Assembly: GCA_030765045.1 (NCBI GenBank)
Contig: CM060974.1
Location: 49,662,839 to 49,726,838 of the forward strand
Length of the DNA: 64,000 nucleotides
Origin: Tenodera sinensis
Lineage: Eukaryota; Arthropoda; Insecta; Mantodea; Mantidae
Direction: 5' to 3'
The notes beneath the pieces were generated by a model. That model made no database searches. It saw only the letters and a program-made list of their open reading frames with translations, and had not been told where the DNA came from. Positions 44,813 to 55,343 of this stretch are shown one piece after another. The position numbers were made by a program, and so were the translations under genes. The number at the start of each line of letters is the position of its first letter. Positions within the stretch are counted from its first letter, which is position 1.

Positions 44813-45042
44813 GTGGTCGTACGGCCCATACAACCCAACCTTTTCTCCAACCACCAAATATAACCCTCTTTTTAAAACTTCTATGTGTATGCGTCTCTTG
44901 ACTATCATAACTTTTTTTAAAACATACACGAAAAAAAGTGTTCAAAGAAATGTTTTAATGTTTCTGTGATCTTTTTTGAGCAAAATCAAACGTATTATAA
45001 ACGTTTTTCCTTAAGAGGTCCATATAATCCACTGTTCTCCTA

Positions 45043-45659
45043 CACTGTTAATTATAACACCATGATAATTGTGGCTGTAAGCCGGGTCCATTGTACTGGC
45101 ACCAGGCAAATATTCCAAAATATAGAAACTGGAAAATGGATGCCCTCGGTCAGCACATTTATCAAGCAGCAGGTAGAGAAGCATCGAAGCTGTATCACTC
45201 CTGATTGGCTGTTGCAATCTTAGCCCCGATCGGTGCTAACAATTGGCTCTACTGGTTGCAGCTTTGACTGACCATTTGAGTTTTTACTGATAAAAAGAAA
45301 GATGTTGCAGCTAGAATTAGGAGAAACATATTTCCACACCTCACTGGGTGCACTGTGTGGCACATATGATATACCTTGTTGCTGAACAAGTTTTTAGTGA
45401 CGTCAATAGTGTTTGAAGCTTTGAATGCTTGCTAAATGAACTTTATAAAATTTTCAGTAAACAACTGTAAAACTTAAAACATGGCGGCAGCAATATATTT
45501 GTTGGATCATTAGTGAAACATGTGTTATTGGCAGCATTCAATTATTTTTATTACATCATGTAATTCCTAAGCTTAGAATCTGAAAGCCTGAATTACTTAG
45601 AGATCGTTGTAAATTGGCAGAGCTTTATAAAAAACATTAACTGAGAAAAATATTCTATT
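45043..45659. other. Noncoding, nothing recognised
   Basis: No frame or repeat recognised. Confidence 0.4.
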
Positions 45660-46815
45660 GCTGGGTTTCTTATTAGAATATATGTGTTCGGTCTCTAATT
45701 AGTACAACTACGCAAAAAGAGTCCTCTTGCTCTCCAATATTTTTCACTGATGGATGGGGCATTAGAAGTGGCCGGGCATATTTGAAGGTGGTCTCGATCC
45801 ATTTCCTCTTGCAGATCACATAGAGGACAGAGTGGTGAAGCATATATCCCAATTCTGTTTAAATGTTTTGCCAGACAATCATGTCCTGTAATCAACCTGA
45901 AGTTTGCAACTGCTGTTTTTCGAGGATACTCAGGAATTACTGTTTGAATGTTTGGCAGTTCCCATCTTTTATTCTTTGATTTTTCATAGTAATATTTTTC
46001 AATAATTTTTTTGAATTCAGAGTTGACTAACCTTTTAGCTGCATAAAATTGTAGATTAACTACAGACTTTTATACACTGCTGGTACCCTTTTTTTGCAAG
46101 AAAATCAGCTTTCTCATTACCACTCAGTCCACAGTGAGCTGGTATCCATTGGAAGACTAGGTGTTTTTGAAGTGCTGTTAGATGGCTAAGCATTTTCCAA
46201 CATTCTATAATTGTTTGGTTTTTTGGTGACAACTTGAAAGTAATTGCTATAATTGCTGCTCTGGAATCTGAGAGAATAACTGCTTGCTGAAAATGTGAAA
46301 TTCTGTACAAAAGATTTTGTAGGGCCATTCGAATTGCTTCAATTTCTCCATCAAAGTTTGTAGTTCCATAACTTAAAGATTTGTAATAGGAAAAGAGGTG
46401 ACATGTGACTCCAGCACCGGCTCCATCTTGGTTTGATATAAATGATCCATCAGTATAAATATGGAGCCATTCGTGTTCTGGAAATCTAGTATGGATTGTC
46501 TCTAATGCCAATAATTGTAGAACACTAGCTGGAGTATCACTTTTCTTAACTTCTGTCAGGTGTAAATAATATGTGATGTCTAATGTTTGTGTCGGATTGA
46601 CTTTAGATATGAAGTTTTCCTTTGAATTAGGAAGGTATACATTCTTCTTGATGTCTTGAATTTTGGAAAGAAAGCTCTCCTGAGTCTTTAGTGTATGTGT
46701 AAAATTTCTCTTGTGCCATGTATTGATTGGGAGTCTGATCAACTTTTCGTGTTGAATAAGAGCCGCTTTTTCTATTTCATATTCAATGGGGCATTGGTTG
46801 GTTAGTATTTCCATA
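45660..46815 (-). pseudogene. RNase H LINE, second family, 5'-truncated
   Basis: The 46056-46814 frame has the complete RNase H: YTDGSF, GEIEAIRMAL, LSDSRAAII, WIPAHCGLSGNEKADFLAKK. After a stop at about 46056 and a shift, 45695-45895 encodes the zinc motif CPLCDL...HLQIC. Protein similarity to the 9.9-kb LINE is clear but moderate, so it is a separate family of the same clade. Its 5' junction falls inside the Helitron-type helicase remnant at about 46815. Confidence 0.82.
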
Positions 46816-47740
46816 GCGTATCAAAGCATCTTTGGTATCCAACATGTTGCAAAAATTGTCTTGGAGTTGGATGCATTGTGTATTTTCATGCAATTTAAAT
46901 TTTCTGTTGCCAATGTTGAGCAACTGCTCGGAGAATGCCAATGCCAATGGATCATTTTGAAGTTGGACACACACATTTATGGTAAGACATAATTTACTGA
47001 CACTTTGGCATAGGTATGATTCCTTCAAACATGTGTTAATTCTGGCCACATATGTAGCACGTGGAATGACTGGCAATGTCTGTCTGAAATCTCCAGACAG
47101 CGCAATACACCACCACCAAAAAGCCTGGTGATATCTTTCAGCATTCTATCGAGGGCTTCAAGTGAATGCTTGTGGGCCATAGTGCATTCATCTCAGATAA
47201 TAGTGTCACATTTTCTCAAAATTTTAGCCATACCTGAATTCTTATGTTACACATTGCGTCTGGATTTCTGTGAATGTTCAATGACAACTTGAATGCGCAG
47301 TCTGCCCACCATTAGGCAAGGATAGTGCAATAACTGATGAAGCAGTTTGCCAACACAATGTGATTTTGGATCTAATGCACACCAGTATCAGTGAGATGAA
47401 TGTTTTGCCAGTGTCACCGGGTGCATCCAAAAAAAGATCTACCTTGCTGTGCTGCAACTGACTAATTTGATCATATACATTCTGTTGTTCAGCAGTGACC
47501 AGTTCCTCATTATTAGCAACATAAGTAGCCAAAGTGGTCGCACCAAACTGTTTTTTATGCTGAACATTGCACTTGATCATTTCTGCTGCTGGGCGATTTG
47601 GCGATGGCATGCCAAAATGAATGAGTGGTATATTCAAAATAAGAATACAAATAGCCCCAAGTTAATTAATGCCTCGTTATATATTTCTGGTGAAAACTTC
47701 ACATTGGGACCTTGATCAGCAATCAAATCATATAAAATAC
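46816..47740 (-). pseudogene. Helitron-type Pif1-like helicase remnant
   Basis: Minus-strand pieces in order: MPSPNRPAAE and LVTAEQQNVYDQI (about 47450-47610), Walker A as DAPGDTGKT (normally GGTGKT, so one Gly is changed), a decayed Walker B region (SDECTMAHKHSLEALDR at about 47150-47200), then VIPRATYVARINTCLKESYL and LTINVCVQLQNDPLALAFS (46783-47076). This is the SF1B helicase of animal Helitrons. Stops and frameshifts at about 47640 and 47280. The Rep nuclease part is not seen; the LINE interrupts the C-terminal side. Confidence 0.8.
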
Positions 47741-48560
47741 TCACCTCTATTCCGCACTTTATAAATTTGCACAATGTAAATTTTTAATTACACTTTAAAA
47801 CCTTATTTCAATAAATAATAATATATTAAATTTGTAGGTTAAACTGATTACCATTGAATGCACATGTATACATAATTAAAATTCATGAAAATACTCACTT
47901 CAATACTACATCTTACAAATTTGCACAATGTATATTTTTCAATCACACTTTTAATTACTTTTTTCTCAATAGGGATTCAATTTTAAAGCAACATTAATGC
48001 TAATCTGCAACAAAAATTACCTAGAATCCATTCACAGCACCGTCTACCAGAAGTTCCAAAACACCATTGCTGAGAAATACATATCACATTTGTAAGTTAT
48101 TGATTGTTATTGAATGTATGTGTATAAATTGTTAAAATTCATGAAAAATCATGTAAAATACTCACCTCTTCACTGCACCTTACAAACTTGCACAATGTAT
48201 ATTTTTAATAACCTATACTTTAAAACTTTACTTCAATAAATAATAATATATTAAATTTGTACATTGAGCCAATTGATATCAAATGCCTGTGTATACATAA
48301 TTGAAATTAATACAAAAATCATGTAAAACACTCACTTCAATACTGCAACCTATAAATTTGCACAACAATGTATATGTTTTATTACACTATTAATTACTTT
48401 TTCTCAATAAACGCACAATATTAATGTAACATTAATGCTATGCTGTGACAAAAATTTCCTAGAAGCTGATCGCAGCACCAACTATCAGAAATTCCAAAAT
48501 GCAATCTCTGCTTACTCGATCCAATTGTGAGACTAAACCATCCAAATATCAACACATAAA
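47741..48560. repeat. Higher-order tandem array, two units of about 420 bp
   Basis: Each 420-bp unit has a short part (about 150 bp; 47741 and 48159) and a long part (about 235-265 bp; 47891 and 48328), all starting ATACTCAC-like and containing ATTTGCACAATGTA. Lies on the 5' side of the helicase remnant. On the minus strand every part carries GTGAGTATTTT, a splice-donor-like word. Confidence 0.75.
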
Positions 48561-48689
48561 TAACTAAATAAATAATAACATGTACTAAAGCGCGTCTCAC
48601 CCTTAAAAGACAGTACACGTTAAATGGAGCGCAGTGTTGCAACATGTACTAGTTGCGAATCTCTCTCCGCGAGCGACTCGAGGTGGCCT

Positions 48690-49300
48690 GAGTCCTGTAC
48701 TTAGTCCTTCAATTGCTGCTTGACGAGACGGACACTTTTAACTTTGGTATCCCTCCACGGCTTTGTTACTGTATGACCTAAATTTTTAAATGACTCGTCT
48801 GTATAAACAATTGATTTCCCCTGGTCCCTAAACCTTTTACGTCTTTTAGATATTTATGTCGCCATCTGATGCTATCGATATCGTCTCTTTCTATTAATAT
48901 GCACTTGTTACCCTTTCTTTCATATTCGAACCCCAAATCAGAGTGGCCCTTGAGAAATTTGGTAGGGTCTCATCACTGTTGAACTGTGACAAAATTATAT
49001 TCAGCATGGGTGGAATATTTGCAAACTGTAAAGAATGAACAATTCGCCGCACTCCACCTTGCACTATTCAATCATATTGCGTTAACCTAGCGTTTTGTGT
49101 AGTCCCGCCCATTTTGCTTTCTTTTTCGATGGCGTTCTTAGAGATCCTTCCATTAGTTCCTTTTTAATCATACACACTACTGCTTCTGAACACCCGATAG
49201 CCTTAGCTGTTTCTTTTACTGCCTTTACTGCCAAGCATTTTGCTTCAAAAATAATGTAACACATTCATAATTATTTGGCGTTCCTTACTTCTTAATTTAC
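48690..49300 (-). pseudogene. DDE-type transposase remnant (HTH end kept)
   Basis: The 49082-49264 frame reads VKETAKAIGCSEAVVCMIKK, then LRTPSKKK: the HTH of a family of insect DDE transposases with a TPGKKR-like linker. Further on, in shifted frames, come LQFANIPPML and ILIERDDIDSIRWRHKYL, similar to the stretch before the second catalytic region of DDE_3-type proteins. Multiple stops. No terminal repeats identified. Confidence 0.5.
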
Positions 49301-50603
49301 CAACATATCGTCTCTTCCTAGCTTCCCCCTCCATAACTACAAATATTTACAAAAATATTAAACAAATAACGCAATAACAGCTCACAGTTACACACACGGC
49401 TTCTTTCGAACTAATGTTAGTGCTGCTCCTTATACTATCTTCTGTGTCAGGCCTGACGCTGAATAGATGAATACCTTTTGTTTGCCTTATTGGATAAAAG
49501 AAAGAGGTTACTGCCTTTTGGTTTATTTTAAAAACTTTCTCCAACCTTCCTCAACATTTGTTCTCGCTGATTCCCTGATGTAAACTCAATAACAAAAAAG
49601 TTTCACACTGCGTAACTTTTGCAGTGCACAGATATAAAATTTTCCGAAAACATTTAATTTAAAAAATTATAACCCTTAACTGGGTAAACATAGAGAATTC
49701 AAAGTAGGCAGGTAGTAGCACTATAGTTTTCTCTACCTAAGAAAAAAATATAGTTGTATTCTAGCAGTTAGCTTGTTAATTAGTGCGTGATGAGTGTAGA
49801 AACAGCAAATATCGGACTTCTATTGAAAAAAAACGTTTTCTGAAGAAATTTGGACCTATAGAAATGTATAATGACTCTGAAAAGGATATAACCTGATATA
49901 GAAAAAAATTCTGCATAAGATAATGTGTTCAAACCGGAAATTTATAACAAATGAATATTTATACCATGCTATTAGGAATGTGGCAACAGAGCGAGGGTAG
50001 AAAAGGACGCGGCTAATGGCAACTTGTATGCGCTAGATAGAGACAGAGATGTCCCATTTAACTCCATACTGTCTTCTAAGAGTGAAACGCTATATAGAAG
50101 ATCAAATTGTAAATCTAAACCATTCTCGAATCACCTTAATCACACACACAAAATTTCATAAAACTCAGTCTTGCCGTTTAGTATGAGTTCCGTCACATAC
50201 AGACGAACAGAAGAAATATATATGAAGGATATGTGTGAGACATCATACCTGAGTTGAATGGTAGATTGATTAGTTTGACTACATACTGCACTAATGTGAA
50301 TGTTTCTTAAATGTAATATTGAATATTACTGTAAGCAGAGAAACCTTTAGTTTTAATTTCTGTAAAATATAACTCATTCGTTAGAATCAGTAAACGTTAG
50401 GAACTTAAGAAGTGTGGTTAAGTCTCTTTGCTGAGTTGTTAATTATGGAAGGACCTAATTATTTATTAGCTTGGCTTGTTCTTCCTGAGAGCATGTAATT
50501 CAAGCTTACATGGCTGATAATCTGGAGGAATGCTTGCTTTGCTTCAAATCAATAGGCTACTACTAGATTGCAAGAAAACTACCACGTAAGTAGTTCTCCC
50601 TTC
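49301..50603. other. Noncoding, nothing recognised
   Basis: Includes no repeat shared in the window; 49347-49544 is an unsupported short frame. Confidence 0.4.
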
Positions 50604-50615
50604 TTTAGTCAATGG

Positions 50616-50866
50616 GCCCGCCTCAGTAGTGTGATGGTTAGCGTGCCTGCCTCACATTCAAGAGGTTGTGAGTTCGAATCATGCTAAGGGTAAGTTATCG
50701 AGGTAAGGTTTTTTTCTGAGTTTTTCCCTTATCTTGAGAAGACAAATGTCAGGTAACTTAAAGCTCCATGGACCTCAGGCTCACTTGAGCATCATTTCAC
50801 CCATTTCATTCACTCACCATCTGATATGATGTTGCGTTGGAGGACCTTAACACAAAAAAAAAAACT
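50616..50866 (+). mobile_element. tRNA-derived SINE, family 3 (best copy)
   Basis: Head CAGTAGTGTGATGGTTAGCG, B box GAGTTCGAATCAT, body, and an A tail after GATATGATGTTG. TTTAGTYAATGG at 50604-50615 and 50867-50878 is a 12-bp target duplication with one mismatch. Confidence 0.88.
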
Positions 50867-51179
50867 TTTAGTTAATGGATGAGTAAACTACCCAAGACTC
50901 TAAACTTCAGGCAGTTGCAAGAATGGCAATATACGATCAACTAACTATTCTCTTCTTCAAGAAGAGAAGCAGCAAAACGAGAGAGCCTGCATAGTTGGCA
51001 TACATAATTATCTCACACGTATGATGAGACTTCAATGAGAGCCATGACTATGTACAACATATAGCTCAGCTGGGTCATACCAGTGTTGGTGAAAAGGATG
51101 TGCAAGCTGTTTCCAACTATTAGACACTGATCAAAAACACACATTACATGAGTTAACCATGGAGATACGAATATTGTAT

Positions 51180-51960
51180 ATGACTAGTTCTGTGTCCTAA
51201 AGAATTACCGGAGGATGCAAAAACGTGCATCTCTGTGGGTTCCTGGGATCTGACGGAAGAACAGCAACAGTTGTGACATGACTTTGCTGAAACTCACCTG
51301 GAAAATCATGGTCATGATGGAGTTGCCTTCTTATGGTGCAATATTGCGCTACATGAAAGATGGGCCAGGCCATACAAACCTCTGCTTAAGCACCAATCCA
51401 ATAAGCAGCGTCATTATGGGTCACCATGCAAAACAGTAATCCATTGTACCCTTACAGATGTCAAAGTTATGCTGATTCTTGCATATGACTGATGGTATCA
51501 TCTAACACATACTGTCCCACTAGGACAAAATCTTAATGCACAATATTTTCATCACTTTTGGGGAATAAACTGAGACCAGCATTGTGAAAGAAGTGCCCAC
51601 ATGTTTTGCAGAACCCTCTCACCAATTTTCAGGATAATACTTGGACATACATGGCACACCTGTAGCGGATATGTAACATTGCTGCAGGTGGGAAGTGCTT
51701 TTCCATCCACCACATTCACCAGCGTTAAACCCCTGTGATTATGATTTGATCGCAAAGATAAAGGAGCCACTTCGTAATGTTTGATTCTGGACTGTTCCCA
51801 ATATTCTTCAAACATTAGGATGGTCCATCAGAAACGTCAACAGAACTAGAACTACTGCAGCGATACAACTGGCAACGAGTTGTAGGCAGTGCCGGGTACT
51901 ACACTGAAGGACTGTAGGATGTTCACAGGTGTATCACTCCTATACTAATAATAAATAAAT
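51180..51960 (+). pseudogene. mariner-like transposase remnant
   Basis: Across frames: RRMQKRASLWVPG, then RWARPYKPLLKHQSNKQRHY (the DETW region; here HERW, first Asp lost), VKVMLILAYD, then HPPHSPALNPCDYDLIAKIK, the mariner signature around the last catalytic Asp. Many stops and shifts. The terminal repeats are not recognised. Confidence 0.8.
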
Positions 51961-53346
51961 AATTACCGCTATTAAACTCACAACCTAACTATCAAAATTG
52001 CCTAGTTAAATATACAGAATGGAAGTGAAATAATCCACCAAACTGAAGGAGGTGAGACAAAATTAAGAACTTCTTTAAATTAAATGCACAGTTAAATGGA
52101 TAATCATATTTAAAGGTGAACGTATGGCAACATGGCATAATCTGTTAATCTGACACTCAGCTTCTATTGTTGGATCAAAGAACTATTCTAATGCTCCAAA
52201 AAGCCATTTAAGTAACATTAGCCATGTATTGAACACAGATGTTTTGTTGTGCTGTGCCAGACACCAGAAAATTATGTGAAAAGGTAAGGTTATGGCTGAC
52301 TACCCCATATGAAAACATTACCTGAAATCTTACATCTCCACGTAATGACAAAGATTTTATTTGGTACGGTTAAATGCCTGAATATCTGGCCTGTTCTATG
52401 TGAGAGGCTTATGCCATGATAAGACAAGCTCACTTGGAATCGGATTCATTTAAATGCTGCACAAAACCGTTTACTAACTTCCAACACCAGTTGAAGTATT
52501 ACAACTGTTAAGAAGCTACAAATATGATAAAAACAAAAAGTAAACTTTAAATATACTCAAATCAGTCAGAAATACATAAATCCAGTTGAAATGAAATAAT
52601 ACATGCTAAGTTCATGTCTACTTACTGTGCATGCACGCTGAGCAAAAGTGAGTTGCCTTAATCACTTTATTTACTAAATGGTAGGGATCTAACACAAGTT
52701 CATGTTCACAATAAATACTAAGGTACTTTGTTTCTAACACACATATGGTGAACATATGCAGTTTTCATATTGTCCGTAAGACGTATGTATGAAGCATTGG
52801 TGCCGAGGCTGGCAGCTAATGGCTGGAGGTTAGTTTATACCTGGTACATTGAATATTTATGTTTCATACGTACATTGGGCATTCTAAAGGTTATGTCACT
52901 CTTGCAAGAAACACCTCTTGCATTATTAATACTGTTATTCCATATTGAATTTAACAATGTGATACTAGTACTTGCTAAAGCTTTAGGAAAGTATAATTTA
53001 TAATGTGAATTTACGCTCCACTGCAAAATGTTTAAACAAAATGTATGTGCAATTGTTTACACGTTCCACCCTGTTAGTGTGCAATTCCCTAATTTTTAAT
53101 ATACCCAATTTAAAATGGTGCTAATGTGCTTTATACAAGCACATACCTACATCTAAAAAGGAATTTGTATAACGTGATGCAGAAGGTTTTGGAACCTCTT
53201 TAGCTTCCAACAATTACTCCAACAAGTTTTAAGAAGATTTATAAATGCTGAAAAACTGAAATTTGAACACAAAGATGCTGGTAAGATTTGTCCACACGAG
53301 TATGTGCGAAACATATACAAATATTTCAAGAAGCATATGTAAACAA
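51961..53346. other. Noncoding, nothing recognised
   Basis: No sustained frame or shared repeat. Confidence 0.4.
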
Positions 53347-53459
53347 ATTCAAGTTGTTTTCGGGCTTCATCATCCTGATGATGGAAGAGATGTACACTCC
53401 CGAAATGTCGATGGCTCTTCATCACTACACCTGGCTCGAAGCCCGAGAACAACTTGAAT
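53347..53459 (+). ncRNA. Hammerhead-like motif enclosed by a long hairpin
   Basis: 53347-53368 and 53438-53459 pair over 22 positions with a single G-U. Inside, CATC (53371-53374), CTGATGA (53375-53381), a short GGA/TCC stem, GAAA (53402-53405), TGTC and GATG (53410-53413) follow the hammerhead order; CATC and GATG form helix I, with A-U as a minimal helix III. Similar cores occur in Penelope-like elements and small retrozyme-type RNAs. No Penelope protein is next to it. Confidence 0.55.
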
Positions 53460-54260
53460 ATGTTTGTTGCCAGGAAAGCTTCAAATCACATTTTGTAAGT
53501 AAACAAATTTGACACTGGTGTTTGTACCCAATGAACTCCACAGTCATAGACTAAGCACTATTTACATAGTAGCTTTAGAAACGAAAAATGACACTACTAT
53601 TAGTCACTAACATTTACTAGCAGTAACAGGTATGCAATCACATTGGGATTAATTTGAAATCAGAGTTTAGAGGAAGTATTCAATACTTGTAGTCAGGCTT
53701 CACGTCTTTTGCAGCTATGACAAAAAAAAACAACTGCTTGTGATTAAGTAAACATTCCATGCAATCTGCACCGATATGTGAGGAAAATAAACACAGCCAA
53801 TGCGACGTTGCCAGTTCTAACACAATAAGAAGGCAAAAAATTGTTGGGTTTTTAAATTTAATTTACAGAAAAACTATTGAACCTATTGAAGTACACTGAA
53901 GGAAAAAGTTGTCGTTTATTCAATTTTCCATGAATATACCCATAAATCAAGAACCTTTAATTAATAATAATTCCACCAGGTGATAATTTTTTTTGACAAG
54001 AATATTTTTTTCTATAAAACTACAAACTTCACAGCCTTTTGGTATTGAATTTTCTTGTCATTTACAATAAGGGAAATTTGCTGTTAAAGTCTGATTGATT
54101 ATTTCACTTCCATCATGTATAATAACCATGTTTCAGTAATTATGACAGCAAATTAATCTTACCTAGACAGCATGGCCTGTATATGTTCTTTACTTTTACT
54201 CAAGTTCTCAGTTCACTGTACAGTGTGTACTTATGTCACAGATACCAACATGAGAATAAC
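53460..54260. other. Noncoding, nothing recognised
   Basis: AT-rich, no repeat or frame with support. Confidence 0.4.
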
Positions 54261-54289
54261 AAACACCGTCAACCTTATCCAAATATGTC

Positions 54290-54732
54290 AGTCTGGGTGC
54301 CTAAGTTGGTTAAGAGCTGGCCTATTGATCCCAAGGTCATGGTTTCAAATATGGTCCAGGCTACACCTTATTCTATCCAAAAGGGGTTGGAGAGCCTAGG
54401 GCTTGTATCCTACTGAAGGATAGTAATAACTGGGCAATACCGGAATTCTTAACTAGAGATCTGGTAGTTTTTCTAATGAGATATACTAAGGACAGACAAC
54501 AAAAGGAAGTTGTAGTCTGTTCAGCTTATTTTTCAGGGGATTCCAGGACACCTCCACCCACCGAGGAGTTCAGGAATATGATAACTGAGTATAGAAACAA
54601 GTGTCTTGACTTTGTGACTGGCTGCAGCTCCAATTCTCATCACACTGTATGGGGGAGTAAGGCGGTCAATCCGAGAGGCAAGGCCCTACTTGAATATCTT
54701 AGTACAACAGATTTAGAAATCTTGACTGCGGG
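54290..54732 (+). pseudogene. Outer I/LOA-like LINE: endonuclease, left part
   Basis: Frames give a decayed AP-endonuclease middle: WAIPEFLTRDLVVFL and VVVCSAYFSGDSRTPPP, then FVTGCSSNSHHTVWGS (the CDANAHH..WGS motif with its Asp and Asn changed) and LLEYLSTTDLEIL. It breaks at 54732 where the inner LINE begins and resumes at 60796 with GDTPTFS-like sequence. Confidence 0.82.
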
Positions 54733-55343
54733 CCCCTCCGAAGGAGTGTCGCCATGCCGTGGCGGAGGGGCTCAGTACCCGAACCAGACGGCCTGCTACG
54801 TGTGTCTTTGTGACCACTGGTAGTCAAGAGGTGAGGGGAAGCTAAGAACATTCCAACGGGTAGATGAGGCTCGTTAGTCTTGGTTGACAACTCATTTAGG
54901 AGAAGAGGACTCCGAAATCAAACTCCCCCAGGGGCTCCTACTACGGTAGGTACGGGTTTGGCGTACCCGGGGCCCCGAGCCATACTCTCGATTGGGTTCC
55001 TCCAAGAGGTGAGAGGGCATATGCCAAACGCCCAATCAACTTTGGTCCACTTTTGTGTTTGACCTCCCACCTGTTACCTCCCTGTACACAGTCTGATGGA
55101 TAACCTACGCGCGGGTGACGCAAGGGGTGACTGGGTAATAGCGTAAGTCCCAGCCCCTGGTTATCATGTAGGATCTGTGTGCGTATCCGCTGATAAAGGT
55201 CAGTCCCGGGGAGGGGCCATTGCATGAGCTGATGCACTCCTGAAGGCGATTGGGTCCCTCTATCTATACATTGGGAGGTGAGACCCTAGGGTGAGCAAGG
55301 TCCAGGCCAGGACTCTCACCTAAGCCGGGGTGGCGCCCAGGAA

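Larger units (their letters stand above)
42932..45040 (+). mobile_element. pogo-type DNA transposon deletion derivative
   Basis: Left end GGGAAAAGATGGATAGTATG and right end (reverse) GGAGAACAGTGGATTATATG form imperfect terminal inverted repeats, each bordered by TA (42930-42931, 45041-45042). TAGTATGGGCCA-like words recur inside both ends. Coding remnants: a psq-type HTH and pogo DNA-binding segment, then a Cys/His finger; the DDE catalytic part is absent. A SINE family 1 copy with a SINE family 2 copy inside it occupies 44248-44820. Confidence 0.65.

Noticed and set aside
54296..54370. tRNA-like A/B box pattern
   Set aside because: The stretch reads as the N-terminal endonuclease of the outer LINE and has no SINE body.
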